Below, one piece after another: positions 1 through 14,200 of a stretch of 64,000 nt of DNA; the stretch's first letter is position 1; the number at the start of each line of letters is the position of its first letter. Under the pieces are notes generated by a model. That model saw nothing but the letters and a program-made list of their open reading frames with translations. It did no database searches and was not told the origin of the DNA. The position numbers were made by a program, and so were the translations under genes. The stretch is from Brachypodius melanocephalos (taxonomy: Eukaryota; Chordata; Aves; Passeriformes; Pycnonotidae), in the NCBI GenBank assembly GCA_013398615.1, contig VZSR01002420.1:1142510-1206509 (forward strand), in the 5' to 3' direction.

Positions 1-3000
1 ATTAAGATTCAGGTCCCTCTTTTTGAAAAGATGGCCTATAGGATTTTAATATGGTTTCATAGTCTTGTTCATTCTGAAATATAAGTAATTAAAATAATTT
101 ATTTGGGAGTTCTGTTTTCCTTGTGAGACATGTATATCCATAATAATATTTATTGCAAAAGACAGAAAATAAAATAGAAAATGTGGAAGCTATATTTTCA
201 GCTTAGCCTGGAGGATTTTACAAAGTTGAAAATTAACAGGCCCCCAAACCCAAGGTCTCTGGCAGTGATTCATTGTGCATTTGTTAAAATGTCAAATAAT
301 TACTCTTCCTCCATTAGGGAGTGCTAATTGTTTCTGAACACCAATACAACGGAGTTTAAGGAAATTGCTGACTGCAGAAATAATTTTATCCCTTAAGTCC
401 TGTGCAAATGAGAAATATTATTAACATTTTAAGACAGCAAGCATCTTTTCTGGGATTGAAATGTTAGCAATACCTATTACCCAAGAAGGCTGAGAAATTA
501 TGTATCAGATTTTTTCATACGTTAGCTTCAAAAATTCATTTACTGTTCTGTCTCCTGCAAAGATGAAAACTCTAGAAGATGCGCGCTTAACTCTTTTGAA
601 GACAGCAGTTTTCCCACCAGTTATGACTGTATCAGAACTTCCACTGACTTCTTTAGGAATATTGAGAGAAAAAGTGGACCCTAGTCTTTATTCAAGCAGA
701 ATAATATCAGAAGCTGTTAGGAGTGTATGGATGAGCAGGAGGGTGTAATGTTTCACAAGGACTTTGAGATTAGAGCTTCTCTGTTTCATTCCAGATAGCT
801 GTTCCGATTATTTCTCATCTAATCTTTACTGCAAGCCTCAGTTTAAGGGATTACTGATGGAGACACTGGAGTTAAGTGATTTAATGGAGTGTCTTCAGTC
901 AACATGAATTTTAAGTTTTCCCTTTCCATAAGGGAAGACTGTCTAATATTTATTACTAATATAGCTAGTAAAGAAAGGCACAGCTGATTCTGCCTTTAGA
1001 CATAAGCAGAAACTTGATCCATGCCATATGGAAGTGGCATATTCTAAGGAACAAACCTGTGCCACAGCCACAGTGCCATCCAAGGACATGGGAGGGATTT
1101 TGAGCTATCTGGCCTCCATTACTTTCATTTGAAGAAATGGGTTCCAGATGATTGTGGGTGAATTCAGATCCAGGCCCAGAGCTGAATCCAGACATTACCA
1201 GAACAGATGTCTGATAGGATTTTTCAAGCACCAAACAGGGTGTTCCAAAATGTTGGAATTCTAGCCCAAAACATTGGAGTTCTATGAAATTCTACAACAC
1301 ACAGAACACTTACAGAAGTTCTAACATGGCTGATTTATAGTCACAGTCAACATAGTCAACCTGCAGAAAAATAGTAGGGGCTGGTAAATTTGCTGCTGAT
1401 AACAAGAGTGTGAAGGGGATCAACCCTGGCCCTGCCTGTGTGCAGGAACCTGCAGTGTCAGAGCAGGACAAGAGGGTCACCAGTCCTTTGAAAACCAGCT
1501 GGAAATGATGGGAGCTACCAGTGGACTTGGTATATTTTGAAACAACCTGTCTAAATTCACATCTTTGATTTGGTTTTTACTGGCAGTTGACAAGAGAGGA
1601 GAACGTGGGGGTTTTGTGAACAAATTCACGTCTAGCTGTGAAAGGTGCAAATCAGAAAAAAAACCCCAAAGGTAAAAGCTGCTTTGACACAATGTTGAAC
1701 GGTATGCTCAAGGTCACAGCAGAAATAAAGCAGGTGAGCCTGACTCTCCAGATGCCGTCAAAGGCAGTACAGGTTTGCTCAGATGAGTGGATGATACTCA
1801 GTCCTGTGTACAATGCAAACAGGAGGGAGTGAATAGGAACTGGACTTGCTGCAAAGACTGTGTGCTGCCATGGCACTGGAGTTGTGTGTCAAAGAGAAGA
1901 GACAAGGGAATGAGTAATCAGGGAATCCAGCAAAGTGGAATTTGGTGAAGGTAGGATAGGAAGGGAGATACAGTGTGAGGAACAACTGGCTGCAAATACA
2001 AGTGGAGAGAGGAGGTGGGGATCAGCTGGGAGCAGTTTTCCTTTGAAAAGGCTTTTAATCTTGCAATTTATTCCCACAGTGTTTTATAAAGGCGAACACA
2101 GAAAGCCTTCACTGTAGCTGCCTTAACTGAAAAGCCTGTCGTTGGATTCTTGTTTGCAAGACGGAAAGTTTAGCATAGAAATGCAAGCCTGTGCAAAATC
2201 TGACACTTAAACATGATGTTTAATCATCCTTTGTGATTTCAATTTTCTTCGTTAACACAGGCATTGCTCTGTCAACACGTACACAGCTGGTAGGAAATTT
2301 GTAATAATATGTATGAGTCTTTTAAAATAAATTAGTAAGTACAGGAATTCACACAGGACCAAGGGTTGCAGTCCCTATTACTTTTTTTTTTTTTCTTTTT
2401 CTCCAAACAATTCTAGTGCTTAGGGGCACTTGTCAGGGACCATTCTTCTGGACACTGTACAAACTCTGAACAAAATGGAAAACTGTACACTAAAGACCTT
2501 ACAATCTAAGCATGAGAAAGAAGATAATAAATGGCTACAAGCAGATAGGAGAGTAGAAGCAAATGTTTCTCTAAATGTCCTCAGTGAAGTTGTTAGTATG
2601 TTAAATGGAGCATATATAACATATGGAGATTTTTTTTCTAAATTACTATGGTTTTTATAGAACAAAATAGCAAAATTCCACCCTTAATGCACAGGTGAAA
2701 CTGTATTTACAGAGGTTACATTCCTTCCAGTAATGCAATATTTTTCATAGTTTAATTCTAACTCCATTTTTTTACAAGCATTTCTAATGAAAGTGGTTCA
2801 TAAGCCTTATCCTTTCTTAGAATCTGCTGATGGGTTTGCTAAACAGAAAAAGGCAGTTGCAGTGCACCATCCACTTCAGTGCATGATAAAATATTTCATG
2901 AGGCAAAGGGATTAGTCTTACATATAAGAAAAGGCATTGCACTGGTCAAGTGAGTTAGCATCTGATTGTTATTTGAAATGGATATGTACCAAGTGAACCC

Positions 3001-5121
3001 TGTGATCACAACCTGCTCTGGGTTCCCCTGACTAAAGATAACACTCAAGCCAAGAGAAGTGTATCTTTAGTAAACAGTAAATGGTACACTTGGAAAATTC
3101 TAGAAATTCTTAGTAATCATACAACTCTAATTTGCTATTGCATTTTTTTCGAATGACCCACTGTGTCTAGATAAATAAATTATTAAGGACAGACCCCTGT
3201 ATTCTTAAGTCAAATAACTCAACAGCAAGATCTTAGATTACCTTTGATTTTGGCATTATATTTACAAGCCTTGGAATACTACTCTATGATTATATCAGAG
3301 TTCCTCTTCAGTTGTTCCACTTGAAATTACATCTCCCGTTTTCTCCAAATAACTACGATAAATTAAAAGCAGCTCCTCAGAGATGAAATTTACTGAAGCT
3401 CCAAATCACGGTAATTAAACTTTTACACCACAACACACTACCATGTGTTTCCAGATATTATTTTACACAAATCAAAGGCAGGTTTTGTCCTGTCATTTTT
3501 CCAATATTTTTAAAGGAAGATGTATATGAAAAGTATAGTTGGGTGGGAAAGGCTTTTCACTCCACAAGAATTCTGGGATCCAAAAAATTTTCCTATTCCA
3601 CATAAGGAAGAAATTGAACTCTTTCGAAATTTTCCATGAAGAAAGCCACAGAGAGACCACCCCAGGATAGCTAATAAAGTCGTTGTTAGGACATTTACTT
3701 GGGAAATGGGAGACTTAGGGTCAAACTCTTGCCTGACAGATGAGGGCATTGACCTGAATATTCCTCTTCCTAATGAAACACCCTAATTACAAGACATTGG
3801 AGTATAGTGATACAAGGTTTGCTGTCTGGTTCTGTCTTTTTCATTTAGACCAGAAGTTTGAGCTTGGACCAGAAACATCGTGTTAAGTAAAATTTTGTCG
3901 AAACTGATAATGTTTCTGAAAAAGCTTTGCTCATAAGAAATTGGCATTTTCCAACGAAACACAGCTGTCCCTGATCAGTTCTTATTGTACATTGTAAGCC
4001 AGAGGTTTTATGGCCAAGATCTATGGATTACTGCATCATTCACAAGTGGTAAAGCCATGCATAAATTAGCCCTCTAATTCCAATTAAGTGCTAATTCTGT
4101 GTATCTTATGAGTTATGTCCTGGACTACAGTACATCCTAAGACAGTTGCCAGTAATGGAAACAGGAACAAAGGTAACTTAAAATGTGTTATCTTAACAAT
4201 GTTCTGGTAAAATAGTACATGTATAACTAGCCAGATTCTGTCCTCTTAAATTTAATACTCCTGAACAAAACCTGGATAGAAATGACTAGAAATAGGTTTG
4301 TGAACAGAAATAGGTATCTTCTTAATGTCCTTTAGCATAATGCAAGACAGTAATAACAATAGTGGCAGGGATTTTCTTCGAAGGCTCTCATTTTATCAAC
4401 TTTGTGTTTCTCTGGGTCTTCAAAGTCCTCCCCATTTTAACCTAAAACTAAGGAACACCATTCGTCCAACATAGCATGAGGCATATCCCCCTTTTCAGGG
4501 GATGGGGCTGAGGAAGTAGACTTCGCCATGGGACACTGCTCAGCTTACTGTAATGCTGGGAGTCAACCAGAGGCCAGCTGGATGTCAACACGGTGCAGTT
4601 TCCAACACTACTTCCCACTTCTCACCTCTCCAACCAATGTCCTTTGCTGGCAGCAGTCCACAAAATTTTTACTGCATGTCTTTCACCAGAGTCTTCACTG
4701 AGATTTTGACTTGAACTAATCACTTGTTTTTAAAAAGTTAAACAGAAGCTGGTCAGGCTATTTTGCAGCAGATACTACACTTGATTTATAGGGTTAAAAT
4801 TAGGGAGAACTGTGTCACAACCTCAACTCTGAACTTTGTATCTTAGTTTTTTAGTGAGTGAACTGTTGTGTCATTTTGAATGAAACTTAAGCACACTGAA
4901 AATGAGGTTTAATACAAATAGAGATGAATAGACTGTAAAAGGCAATGCTCAGTTTGTGTTTATACATTTGTGTTTACTCGGAGTGGACTTTTTTTCCAGA
5001 GAGCCCTTTGTTTAAAATGACCTCTTTTTCCACTATAATCTATTTAAAGATGAGTTTGATGACACAATACTGCAGACATGACAACACGCTAAATATTTGT
5101 ATGCTCTTTTGCATTTTTAAG
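1..5121 (+). other. HHIP intron 2, 3' part
   Basis: Non-coding. I searched for the missing second HHIP exon (the rest of the cysteine-rich domain, ending in a Gly codon with a phase-1 donor) and did not find it, so the whole stretch is read as intron. It is AT-rich with short A and T runs. A somewhat GC-richer patch lies at about 4470-4670, and I recognise no repeat family in it. Open frames here are short and have no family resemblance. Confidence 0.8.
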
Positions 5122-5278
5122 GTTTCCTCCAAACTACAGCAGATGAGTTTTGCTATTACTACGCAAGAAAAGATGGTGGTGTGTGCTTTCCAGATTTTCC
5201 AAGAAAACAAGTGCGAGGGCCAGCTTCTAACTCCCTGGACCACATGGAAGAATACGACAAAGAGGAAGAGATCAGCAG
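5122..5278 (+). CDS. HHIP: HHIP exon 3: end of cysteine-rich domain
   Basis: 157 nt. The first two bases complete a split Gly codon, then the frame reads FLQTTADEFC and, further on, CFPDFPRKQVRGPASN, and it ends in a split Arg codon (AG). This is the C-terminal end of the N-terminal cysteine-rich domain and the acidic linker to the propeller (human-equivalent residues about 158-210). The acceptor is TTTTTAAG. The donor AG|GTTCAT lacks the usual A or G at +3 and G at +5, so it looks weak for a constitutive exon. Confidence 0.95.
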
Positions 5279-8200
5279 GTTCATAAAGATAAATGCTGTT
5301 TAATCTGAAAAAAAAAAAAAAAAACCCCTAGCAAAGCCTGTGGTTTTCACAGTGAAACAGCTCAGTGTGTGCTTATGCTGAGCAGCTGTGTTTTCCAGAT
5401 GTGACTTTCTTTTGCTGCTGCTGCTAGTGTACGTCAAAAGAGAAAATTACACGAGCTTCAGCACTTCAGGACTATTTGATATTTGCCTTGCTGAAAAGGT
5501 GTTAGAATCCTGCTCTGACCCACCCTGTGGATCTTGGTTATTGTCCAGCCCATGGATAATTTGTAGTTCTGAGAAATAATCTGTACCTAAATTTAATATT
5601 ACTAAACAACTACAATAACTTATTTATTAATAAAATACTTATGTAGTGGTCTTCAATTTATTTCATTTGTGGGGGTTTTTTTGTGAAAATAATTAAATTG
5701 GATTATTCCATCATAAGTCATTATTTTAAAATGGATTTTAGAAGCCAAATTTTATCCAAGTGATGAAATTTACTGTGTTTATTTTATAGTACAAATTCTG
5801 TATTTCTAAATTATTCTTTTCTTTTGCCAATTTTTTTCCCCTCCCATTGCTCTACATTTTGGATCTCGGTTAATTTAATGTTCTCTTTTTTGTATGCAGA
5901 CCAAATTTTCCTCAAGTGAAGCTCAAGCTGATTTTCTGTATTATGTACTTGCATACATTCAAGGAAATAATTTATACACATAATTATATTAGAAAAATGT
6001 TTTGTTAGAAACCTGTTTTTAATATCATTGCAGAGCAATAATTTTATCTTTTTAGGGACATGCGGGTATGAAAAAGAAGAAATGTCTCATTATTTCTTTA
6101 AATTTCTTTAGAAAACACAAGCACAACTGCTTCTGTATTCAGGAGGTTGTGAGTGGACTAAGGCAGCCTGTTGGAGCAGTTCATTGTGGGGATGGATCCC
6201 ATCGCCTCTTCATTCTTGAGAAAGAAGGATATGTGAAGATTTTCACTCCCGAAGGAGACATACTCAAGGAACCTTTTTTGGATATACACAAGCTTGTTCA
6301 AAGTGGAATAAAGGTTAGATTTTATACTTACCTCTACCTTTTTATATTTTAGCATGTATATGGGAGAAATGGGAAGAATATTTTTTAGATATTAATTAAA
6401 TTTAAATAACAAAAAAGAGTAATGACAAGAGACACCACAGTTTTTTCTGGCAAAGAAGTGAAAACTCGTAGTGGGAAGGGAAAACAGCATCTTGTACCTT
6501 TTATAAAACTTTTTTCTTTCCCTTCATTTTTTCCTCACCTTAAATTCAACTGAAGCTATTCAGCACCAGCATTCCACAGGGATTATATTTTCATCCTTTG
6601 GGCTCATTTCCATCCCATTGAATTCAGATAAATTGGCTGTGGTGCCAGTGGAAGCAAGTTTGGCTTAGGGCCTCTGGTGCTCGGTGATGCCCAGGGAGCT
6701 GGACACAGGAGGGGGCCTGGGAATGCTCAGGGATGCCCTGGAGAGGAGCAGAGGTGCCCATTCCCTCTTGGCTCAACCCCAAATGTAGCACAAGCTTGCC
6801 TGGGTGAGAGGCTGCTTTAAAACTGCCTGTAATGAAGGGGCATGTAAAAGTGACTAACCCTGTAAATTCAGACATGAAGGTTGGTGGGATGAACAGCTTC
6901 CACCCTGTTCACTGGGAACACTTTCATGGTCAGGGTGGTGAGTGGGGAATGGGCACTGATGGGAATATGTTGGAAGGTGGAGGTGAGAAATTACATCTAG
7001 TTATGGGGTAAGTACCAATGGAAAACTCATAAGTCTGTTGGAAGATACTTTACTTCTGGAATGCTGTCAAGTGTTGCTCCACATTGATTTCCTGTCACAA
7101 TTCAGAGTGGTAATGCAAGTAAAATCCAGATATATAAAGAAATTTTAAGCTGTAATCAGATTATGCCTAGAACAGTCAGGACTATATATCAAAAGGCCTT
7201 CATGGATGAAAGTTATATCGACATACTCTTGACAGAGGGATCTTCAATAATAATAATAATAATAATTGTGACAAACTAGATTGATATTAAATGCACAGCA
7301 CATGGTGACCGGTAATTTTGTTTCAGCTGTAAGGGCAAGAGGCTGATTAGGATAGAATTTTTTGAGAGAAAATCTCAGAGGTTTTTAGTGTGTGTTGAAA
7401 AAGAGAGCAATAAAACGTTGCACCTTTTTCAGGAAAAAAACCCACTTTATATGATTATGTATGTTGCTGAATGCTTGCCTTTCTGCCTCTGCAGATGAAC
7501 ATTATGTTCAAGACATCCAAACAGCAGGGACTTACCAGGGGTGTTTTTGAACAATCATCTGTTTCATATTTCTTAACCAAAAGTTCTGATCACTTGTACT
7601 TGTGGAAAACTGACAGTGAAATTTCCACAGAACTGTTATTGGTCCCAAAGAAACCTTTCTTAAGGAAACTTTTACAGCTGCAATGTAGAGACAAGGCTAA
7701 ATGGAAAACTGATTTTCCATGCTTCTGAACAGACACTAACCTGCTTGATATGACTCAACAGGTACCCTCAGGATCAGATTCAACTTTCAGTTCTGTTTTA
7801 AACCTGATCTTTTTAATCTATTCTAACCATCATGTAATGCTCTACACTGGATCTGTTTCAACTATAACATTTTGTGTAAATAATTTGATGTTTCTAAGCT
7901 AGAAAGTCTAATTCAATTCCCTGAGATAACAGTCCAGTGACTGAGGATAATTGTATTGCAGTGTTTAATGCAGGCTGGCAAGAATGGAGGCTTTATGTAC
8001 TTTGCAGGTAAGGAGAAAGGGAATGTGCCTAGGAGCAAGACTCCAGCTCTTAAACAAAAAGAGTAAAGAATTTGTGGAATGAGTACATTACATAAAATAA
8101 TAAATAAATCAGAAACCCCAAACCCCATATAACCAAAATGGTAGTTTTAAAACAAGGGTTTGTAAACACTTTTACATTTGTCTTCTGCAGTCTAATTGCT

Positions 8201-11200
8201 ATAATTGTTGTCCATGGTCCCTTACCCACAGGATGAGAGATCACTGTGGCAATGGGAGCATTGTCACTACTTGATGGATTATTTGGTTTTACTTACCTGT
8301 TACACCCTTCAATACTAGAAATCAATAATGGAAAATACTCTGTAGATAGATGATTTTCCAGCAGGCAGTGCAGAACAGTCAGCAGTTAAAAAAACCTTCA
8401 ACAAACCACTATGTAAAATACTGCATCCACTTGCACAGTGCAAAACATCATGGAATGTGTCCTCTGCACTCACTCAGAAAACATGTATAGTGCCAGAATT
8501 TGAATGTCCACACTGTAAAGAAAACAAAACCTGCTCACCTGTTTTCCAGCCTCAGAGAAATAATAGCAAGAAAAGGCAAACAAAATTTTTTCCCTAAAAA
8601 GAAATGTAAAAATTTTCTCTCTTATACTCAAGTGTCTGAAAACAGCAGCTTCTGCTGTTTTCTTTCTGTACTGAAATACAAATACTTAACTCCAGTGAAA
8701 GTAAAAAAAAAGCAAAAATACTTTTTCAGACTTTTAGAGACATATGTTGTACCCAGTAAATAATTAGAATAATGATAATGACAATGCTAATGCTAATAAT
8801 GCAGCTGTGGTTGAATCAAAGGTAGTATAAAGTTATGCCTCTGAGAAGAATTTTGGACAGCTATCTCAGTAAGATATTTTTAATGCCAATAGATGGAATA
8901 ATATAGTGATGGTTGATTTTGTCTTCTTTTTTAATGTCAAGAGGAAATTTATCAGAGATAAAATCATTATATTGACGTAAAGTAACAAATCTTTTCCAAA
9001 GAATCAACTTAAAACTATCTTGAGGCTGATATAACCAAGAAACTGAAGTGATACATTTCCTTCATAAAAGTAATCCTGGAGGTTAGTTCTGATCTCACTA
9101 ACATATTTCACTCATTACAGCACTGGCAGTCAGATAAGGAGGAATTCAAAAACAGAGGCAGAGAGGTGATTGCATTGTATAACAATAAGTCATGTTTCCC
9201 TCCTGAAAAGATGCCTTTTTGGTTCTCTAATGGATCTATTGGTCTCTGTGTTGATGAAATTCATTTGGAGCCCCCAGCGTTGCTGTGAGCAAGTTTGTAG
9301 GGCTTCTCCACGGACCCTGCTGCCCTAAGCACATCAGTAGGATTGTCTGGACTGGCTTCTTGTCCATCATTCCTGGGAAAGTCTGTGATTATAAATAGAA
9401 AGTAAGAAGAGTGGTACAACTCTTTACTAAGTTTTATTGGTCCATTGCCTTTTAATGGTCATTGAAGTTACTGAGGTTTTCTACTTGAAAATTGTTGCTG
9501 CAGTACAATCACTGACAGTTACATGATTTAATTTTAAGGAGTTCAAATTAAAAAGGACCAGCGATAATTTTATCTGCTGCCAGTATCTTAGAAGGAATTA
9601 GCACAAGTGTGGAGAAGTATTTCCCAACAGAGGTAGATTCCATGAATGGATGATGGTGACTTGAGCTTCTTGGTGGCTCTACTCAAGAGAATATTAGATG
9701 TAGGATTCCGGAAGATTTAGGGAAAAAAAAAAAAAAAAGCTTAAGAACCAATATTTCTTTTCACATCTCCTAATTTCTAAAACTCTTTGACAGCACAGTT
9801 AGCAGGGATGCTTTTTTGATTTTCTGTTTTTCAACTTAGTTGTTGGAAGCCATGAATGGATATTAATCAGGAATTTGCTAATTCAACATCTGTGGCCTTC
9901 TCCAATGCATTTTATGTCACCCTGGCTACATAAGTGTCATAGTGTGTGTGCACACATTGGGCACTTGGCCAACTCCCTCCTGTCACCTCCTCCCCCATGT
10001 CAGGAATGTGGTGACAAGAAAAAGCCATGTACTTTGGTCTGGCCTCAAAGCTGAGCAAAGACATGAGTGAGACATGGACCTGGAACTCAGATCTAGACCA
10101 TGCACCTGGCTCAACTATTTAGGAATATCTAGCCCAGAGTAGTGGAGAAAATACTGGTTCCATCTCCTAATATATTAACATACACATTAATATTGCAAAG
10201 TATCCTGAGTGTGTAGAGAAGGATGAATGTTTTACCAAAAAAAAAAAAAAACCATAAAACACCCAAAATAAAAGTCTCCTTTCTGATATAGTGATTTACT
10301 ACTCCATTATGTTGTGGTGAAGAGAGTTGTTAGTTGCAGAGTAACATTTTACAGTCCTTCGTCAAAGTTATGTTGCAAAGACAAAATTTTAATGTAAATA
10401 TTAGAACCCATTTTTTGTTTCAGTCTGATTTTCACTACTGTTATTTTCTTTCTGTTTTAAACTATTGCCAAGTTTAAAAGAAAAGAGGCGGAAAGTTGAA
10501 ATGAGAAGCTATTGAAATAATAACAGTAACACTTTAAGTGGCATTTAAGGAGACCTTAATCAATTATTTAGAAAATTTAGACCTGATGTGTCTGAATCTA
10601 TTGTCAAAATTTAGGCAAAAATAATTAAAGGCTCCAAAGGTATCATGCAAATCTGATTTTATCCCATAATGCACTCAGTGGGGGGGAAAAAAGCATCAAA
10701 ACATTCCAAGCACTTGGATTTAGTGATTTCCTGGGATGCAACAATGCTGAATATGCTATTATTACATGATCAGTCCAGTCACCTTGTACTCAAGATTGTA
10801 TCTAACTTACAGAAAAATGGTCAATGCTTTAGCATTTCTCCAACTTTTCATACTCCTGTGACTATATTTTATCTTATTACCTGTATTATTTCCTAAGATT
10901 TAGAAACCATTAGGTTAGCAGCAGTCACCATAAAACGTAGCACAACCTATTACATCAATTTTCACTTACTTTCTTCTCTCCTGAGTCTGAAAACCTGTAT
11001 TGGTCTAAAGTATATTAGTCTAAAATATATTGTTCAGAAGGGAAGGCATCAAGATACGGTTTGGCAACAACAAAAAAATCAGGAGCCTACCACTTCTCTT
11101 GGGAATTAAATTCTATAATCACCTTTCAGGACACTTTCTGAAAAGCTAAGTAGCTCTAGGGCTGCAACTGTTAGTCCTTAAATCATTTTTGTGGTCCTTC

Positions 11201-14200
11201 CCTATAATCATTCAACTTCCCCAAATCCTTTTAAAATGAAGGACCTCAGAACTGTACAAAGTAGCCAAGTTTACATCTTACTGCTGCCAATGGTAACATC
11301 AAGTCCCTGTAGTTAGAAGGTCATTTTCTACTTATAAATCCAATGACTGATCGAGTTCTTGAGGTGCAGAATTGCAGCAGGGCCTCATGTTCACTTGCTT
11401 GTCATCTCTGATCCTTAGGTTATTTTCAGTTCATTGCTTCTTTTTTGTTTGTTTGTTTTGGTTTGGTTTGTTTTTGCTTGTGACTAAGCTCTGGTGCAGC
11501 TCTGGTGTGTATCTGCTGGCTACAGGGTCATAAACTGGGCAGCCAGCAAGAATGGCTGCACTTTCCTGCCCTTTGCCTCACACAGTGCTGAGAGCAGAAA
11601 CCCCTGCAAAATGGATGTCCTTAAATTTCCCATTATGCAATTACCACTCACCCTTGTGTAGAGATTCAGGCTTGTTTTGTTTTTTGTTTTTTGTTGTTTT
11701 TTTTTTTTTTTTTTAGCTAGTAATGAAATATTTCTCATGCAATCATAGGAATACCACGATAACAGGCAAAGTCTCTGCGGAAGGAAAGGGCAGGACAGGA
11801 GAGGGAAGGGAAAAGGGACAGAAAAGCTCAGTTAAATGGTATCAGAAATCACTGTGGAGAACATAGGAGTTAACCTCTGTCACCTTCTTCTCTGATCTAA
11901 GACTATGGTTTTCCTTGTCAGAAACACTTAAACAGAAACTTCCCCTAAATATTAAGCCATTGTCACCTTCACAGTTCATCTTGCTTTCAAATTAATATCA
12001 GTAAGACTATTTTATGTGAGTTTTTTAATTCCCAAAGTTTTTAAAATGCTATATTCCTATTTAATTCCTTACAAATATTTTAACAGTCCATTCTCTTTGA
12101 AGGGAAAAAGAGAATATTTTCCATAGAAATATCTGATCATTATTTTAAGTGTATGCTCAGCAAATTTCCAAGTAACAGCCTCTAGATGAGTTAAAGGTTA
12201 GATATATCTCTTACTGTGTTTTGGTAGTCTTTATACCAGAGCACAAGTGCTTTCAGTCCTGCAGAATGTTATTAATAAGCGATCCAGTGATTCAGGTAGG
12301 AATTTTCTGTGATGCCATGAAGACTGCTGTGCAACACAGCAATTCATATGTTCAGTATAAGATTATGGGAGTAGACTGTCAGATGTTAAATATGTTAACT
12401 GTGTTGCTCTGAGCCAATTATTCCAGAGTTTCTCAGGATCAGATGAGCATCTGGTCACCACAGGCATCCTTTTGATGGAATGCATGATTAGTAGTGAAAC
12501 ATCTCCTGTGCCTTCGCATTTGTGTCAAGATACTGGAACAGGCTGCCCGGGGAAGTGGTGGCATCACCATCCCTGGAAGTGTTCAAAAGGCAGGTGGATG
12601 TGGCACCTGGGGCTGTGGTTTAGTGGTGAACATGGTGGTGCTGGGTTAATGGTTGCACTTAATGATCATAGAGGTCTTTGCCAAAGTTAATGATTCCATG
12701 ACTCTGTAACATTTAATCACATGAATATGTATTACTCAGGTCATTCAACATATAATCAAATAATTTATTTTTTTTTTTAATTGTCACTACTTCCAGCACT
12801 GGAAAAGCCTGCTCCAAGAAGCTTGTAAGAGGTTGTGCTGTCTTTGCCAGTGAGGAGTGGCTACAGAAAACTACAGAAAGACAGGGATGAAACCTATTTA
12901 AAACTTAGTGTGGGAATCAGATTGTTTGTGTTATTTGCTGAATTGCTCAGTTCTGTCACCGATAAAATTTCTCACATACTCCTCTTGACTGGATGTGTAC
13001 ATTCATTCTTGCATCTTGTTGATGCAAAGACAGATCTCAGTTAGCACATACACTGTCCATTGATATCCACAGGATTTATGTTTCTGACAAAATACCCACA
13101 ATTCACATAATTCATGCTAATCCTTTCATCCAAGTCCAGCAATTTCAGTTTATTTTCCTCTGAACACTTACATGGATGAGGCTGATATCGATGAACCTTT
13201 CTTGAACTTTTTGCCCTGACATCACAACAAGCTGTGCACTCCCTCTCTAAGCACTAGCTTGTACTCTCCAATAAAGGTTATTTGCTCTCTGCTCCCTTGA
13301 AAGCCAAACTTTTAGTGGCTACTAAATTAGTGACCAATTAGTCCCAAAAGGACTAATTTGATGTATGGAGAGAAAGGGGAGCAGTGGAAGGTTGTATTTC
13401 TCTTTGTGCTGCACTGGAAGGACAATTAAGAGATCCTATTTGAATTTCTTCCTTCTTCAATCCAATGGGCCTGCAATTCTTCAGAGTTATTCAGAAACAA
13501 GATATGAAAACTCTGGAAAGTAAATCCTCATTGTTCTACCAGACCAAGCTCTCTTCTCTATATGAAGAATAGAGATAGTCCTCTAAAATAACAATGTTGA
13601 GGCACAGAACATAAATATGACATATATTCTATGATGAACAAACCAAGATTTCATTTTAATTCCATTCTACAGTTAATTGCACCAGTGCTGCACTCTATTT
13701 GCTGTCCTGCTCCTGAACAGTAAATCCATGTAAGATATGTGCATGGGCCCAGGCAGGGGAGCAAGGTGAATAAAATCATTGACATATAACTGTGATACAT
13801 TTTGGGGTATTCTTAGGTGTCCTGGAACTCCTCTTTCAGTGTATGAAAAGGGACTCTAGCATGTCTTTGGTGAGAAACTGAAACACTACATTGCCTGTGT
13901 TGTTGCAAAAATGACAGACCTTGGATTTCTCCTGGAGACTGCAGAGGGAAATGATGAAGACTATTTTTCAGCAGGTGAAGTGCAGGTGAAGTGATGTCAG
14001 GTTGCAGGGCATGGGGGTTTCTTACTCATCTGAGAGGTCAGAAGAGCAGCAGTCAGACCTGTGGCACATTAGACATAATTCTTGAGGCCACACCTCACCT
14101 GTGACCTGCCCTCTAGGCACCACAATTAATTGCTTTTAAATGTCTTGACATAATTAGAGCAGAAAACTCGGAAAGAAATCATTGTTAAGGTGTGCAAATG

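Noticed and set aside
3655..3663. GACCACCCC, a one-mismatch GLI site; similar GACCACCCT at 51282-51290
   Set aside because: HHIP is a GLI target, but about a dozen one-mismatch sites are expected by chance in 64 kb, and no exact GACCACCCA was seen.
1..5121. HHIP exon 1 or 2 inside the window
   Set aside because: No segment encodes the expected cysteine-rich domain residues that precede FLQTTADEF, so these exons must lie upstream.
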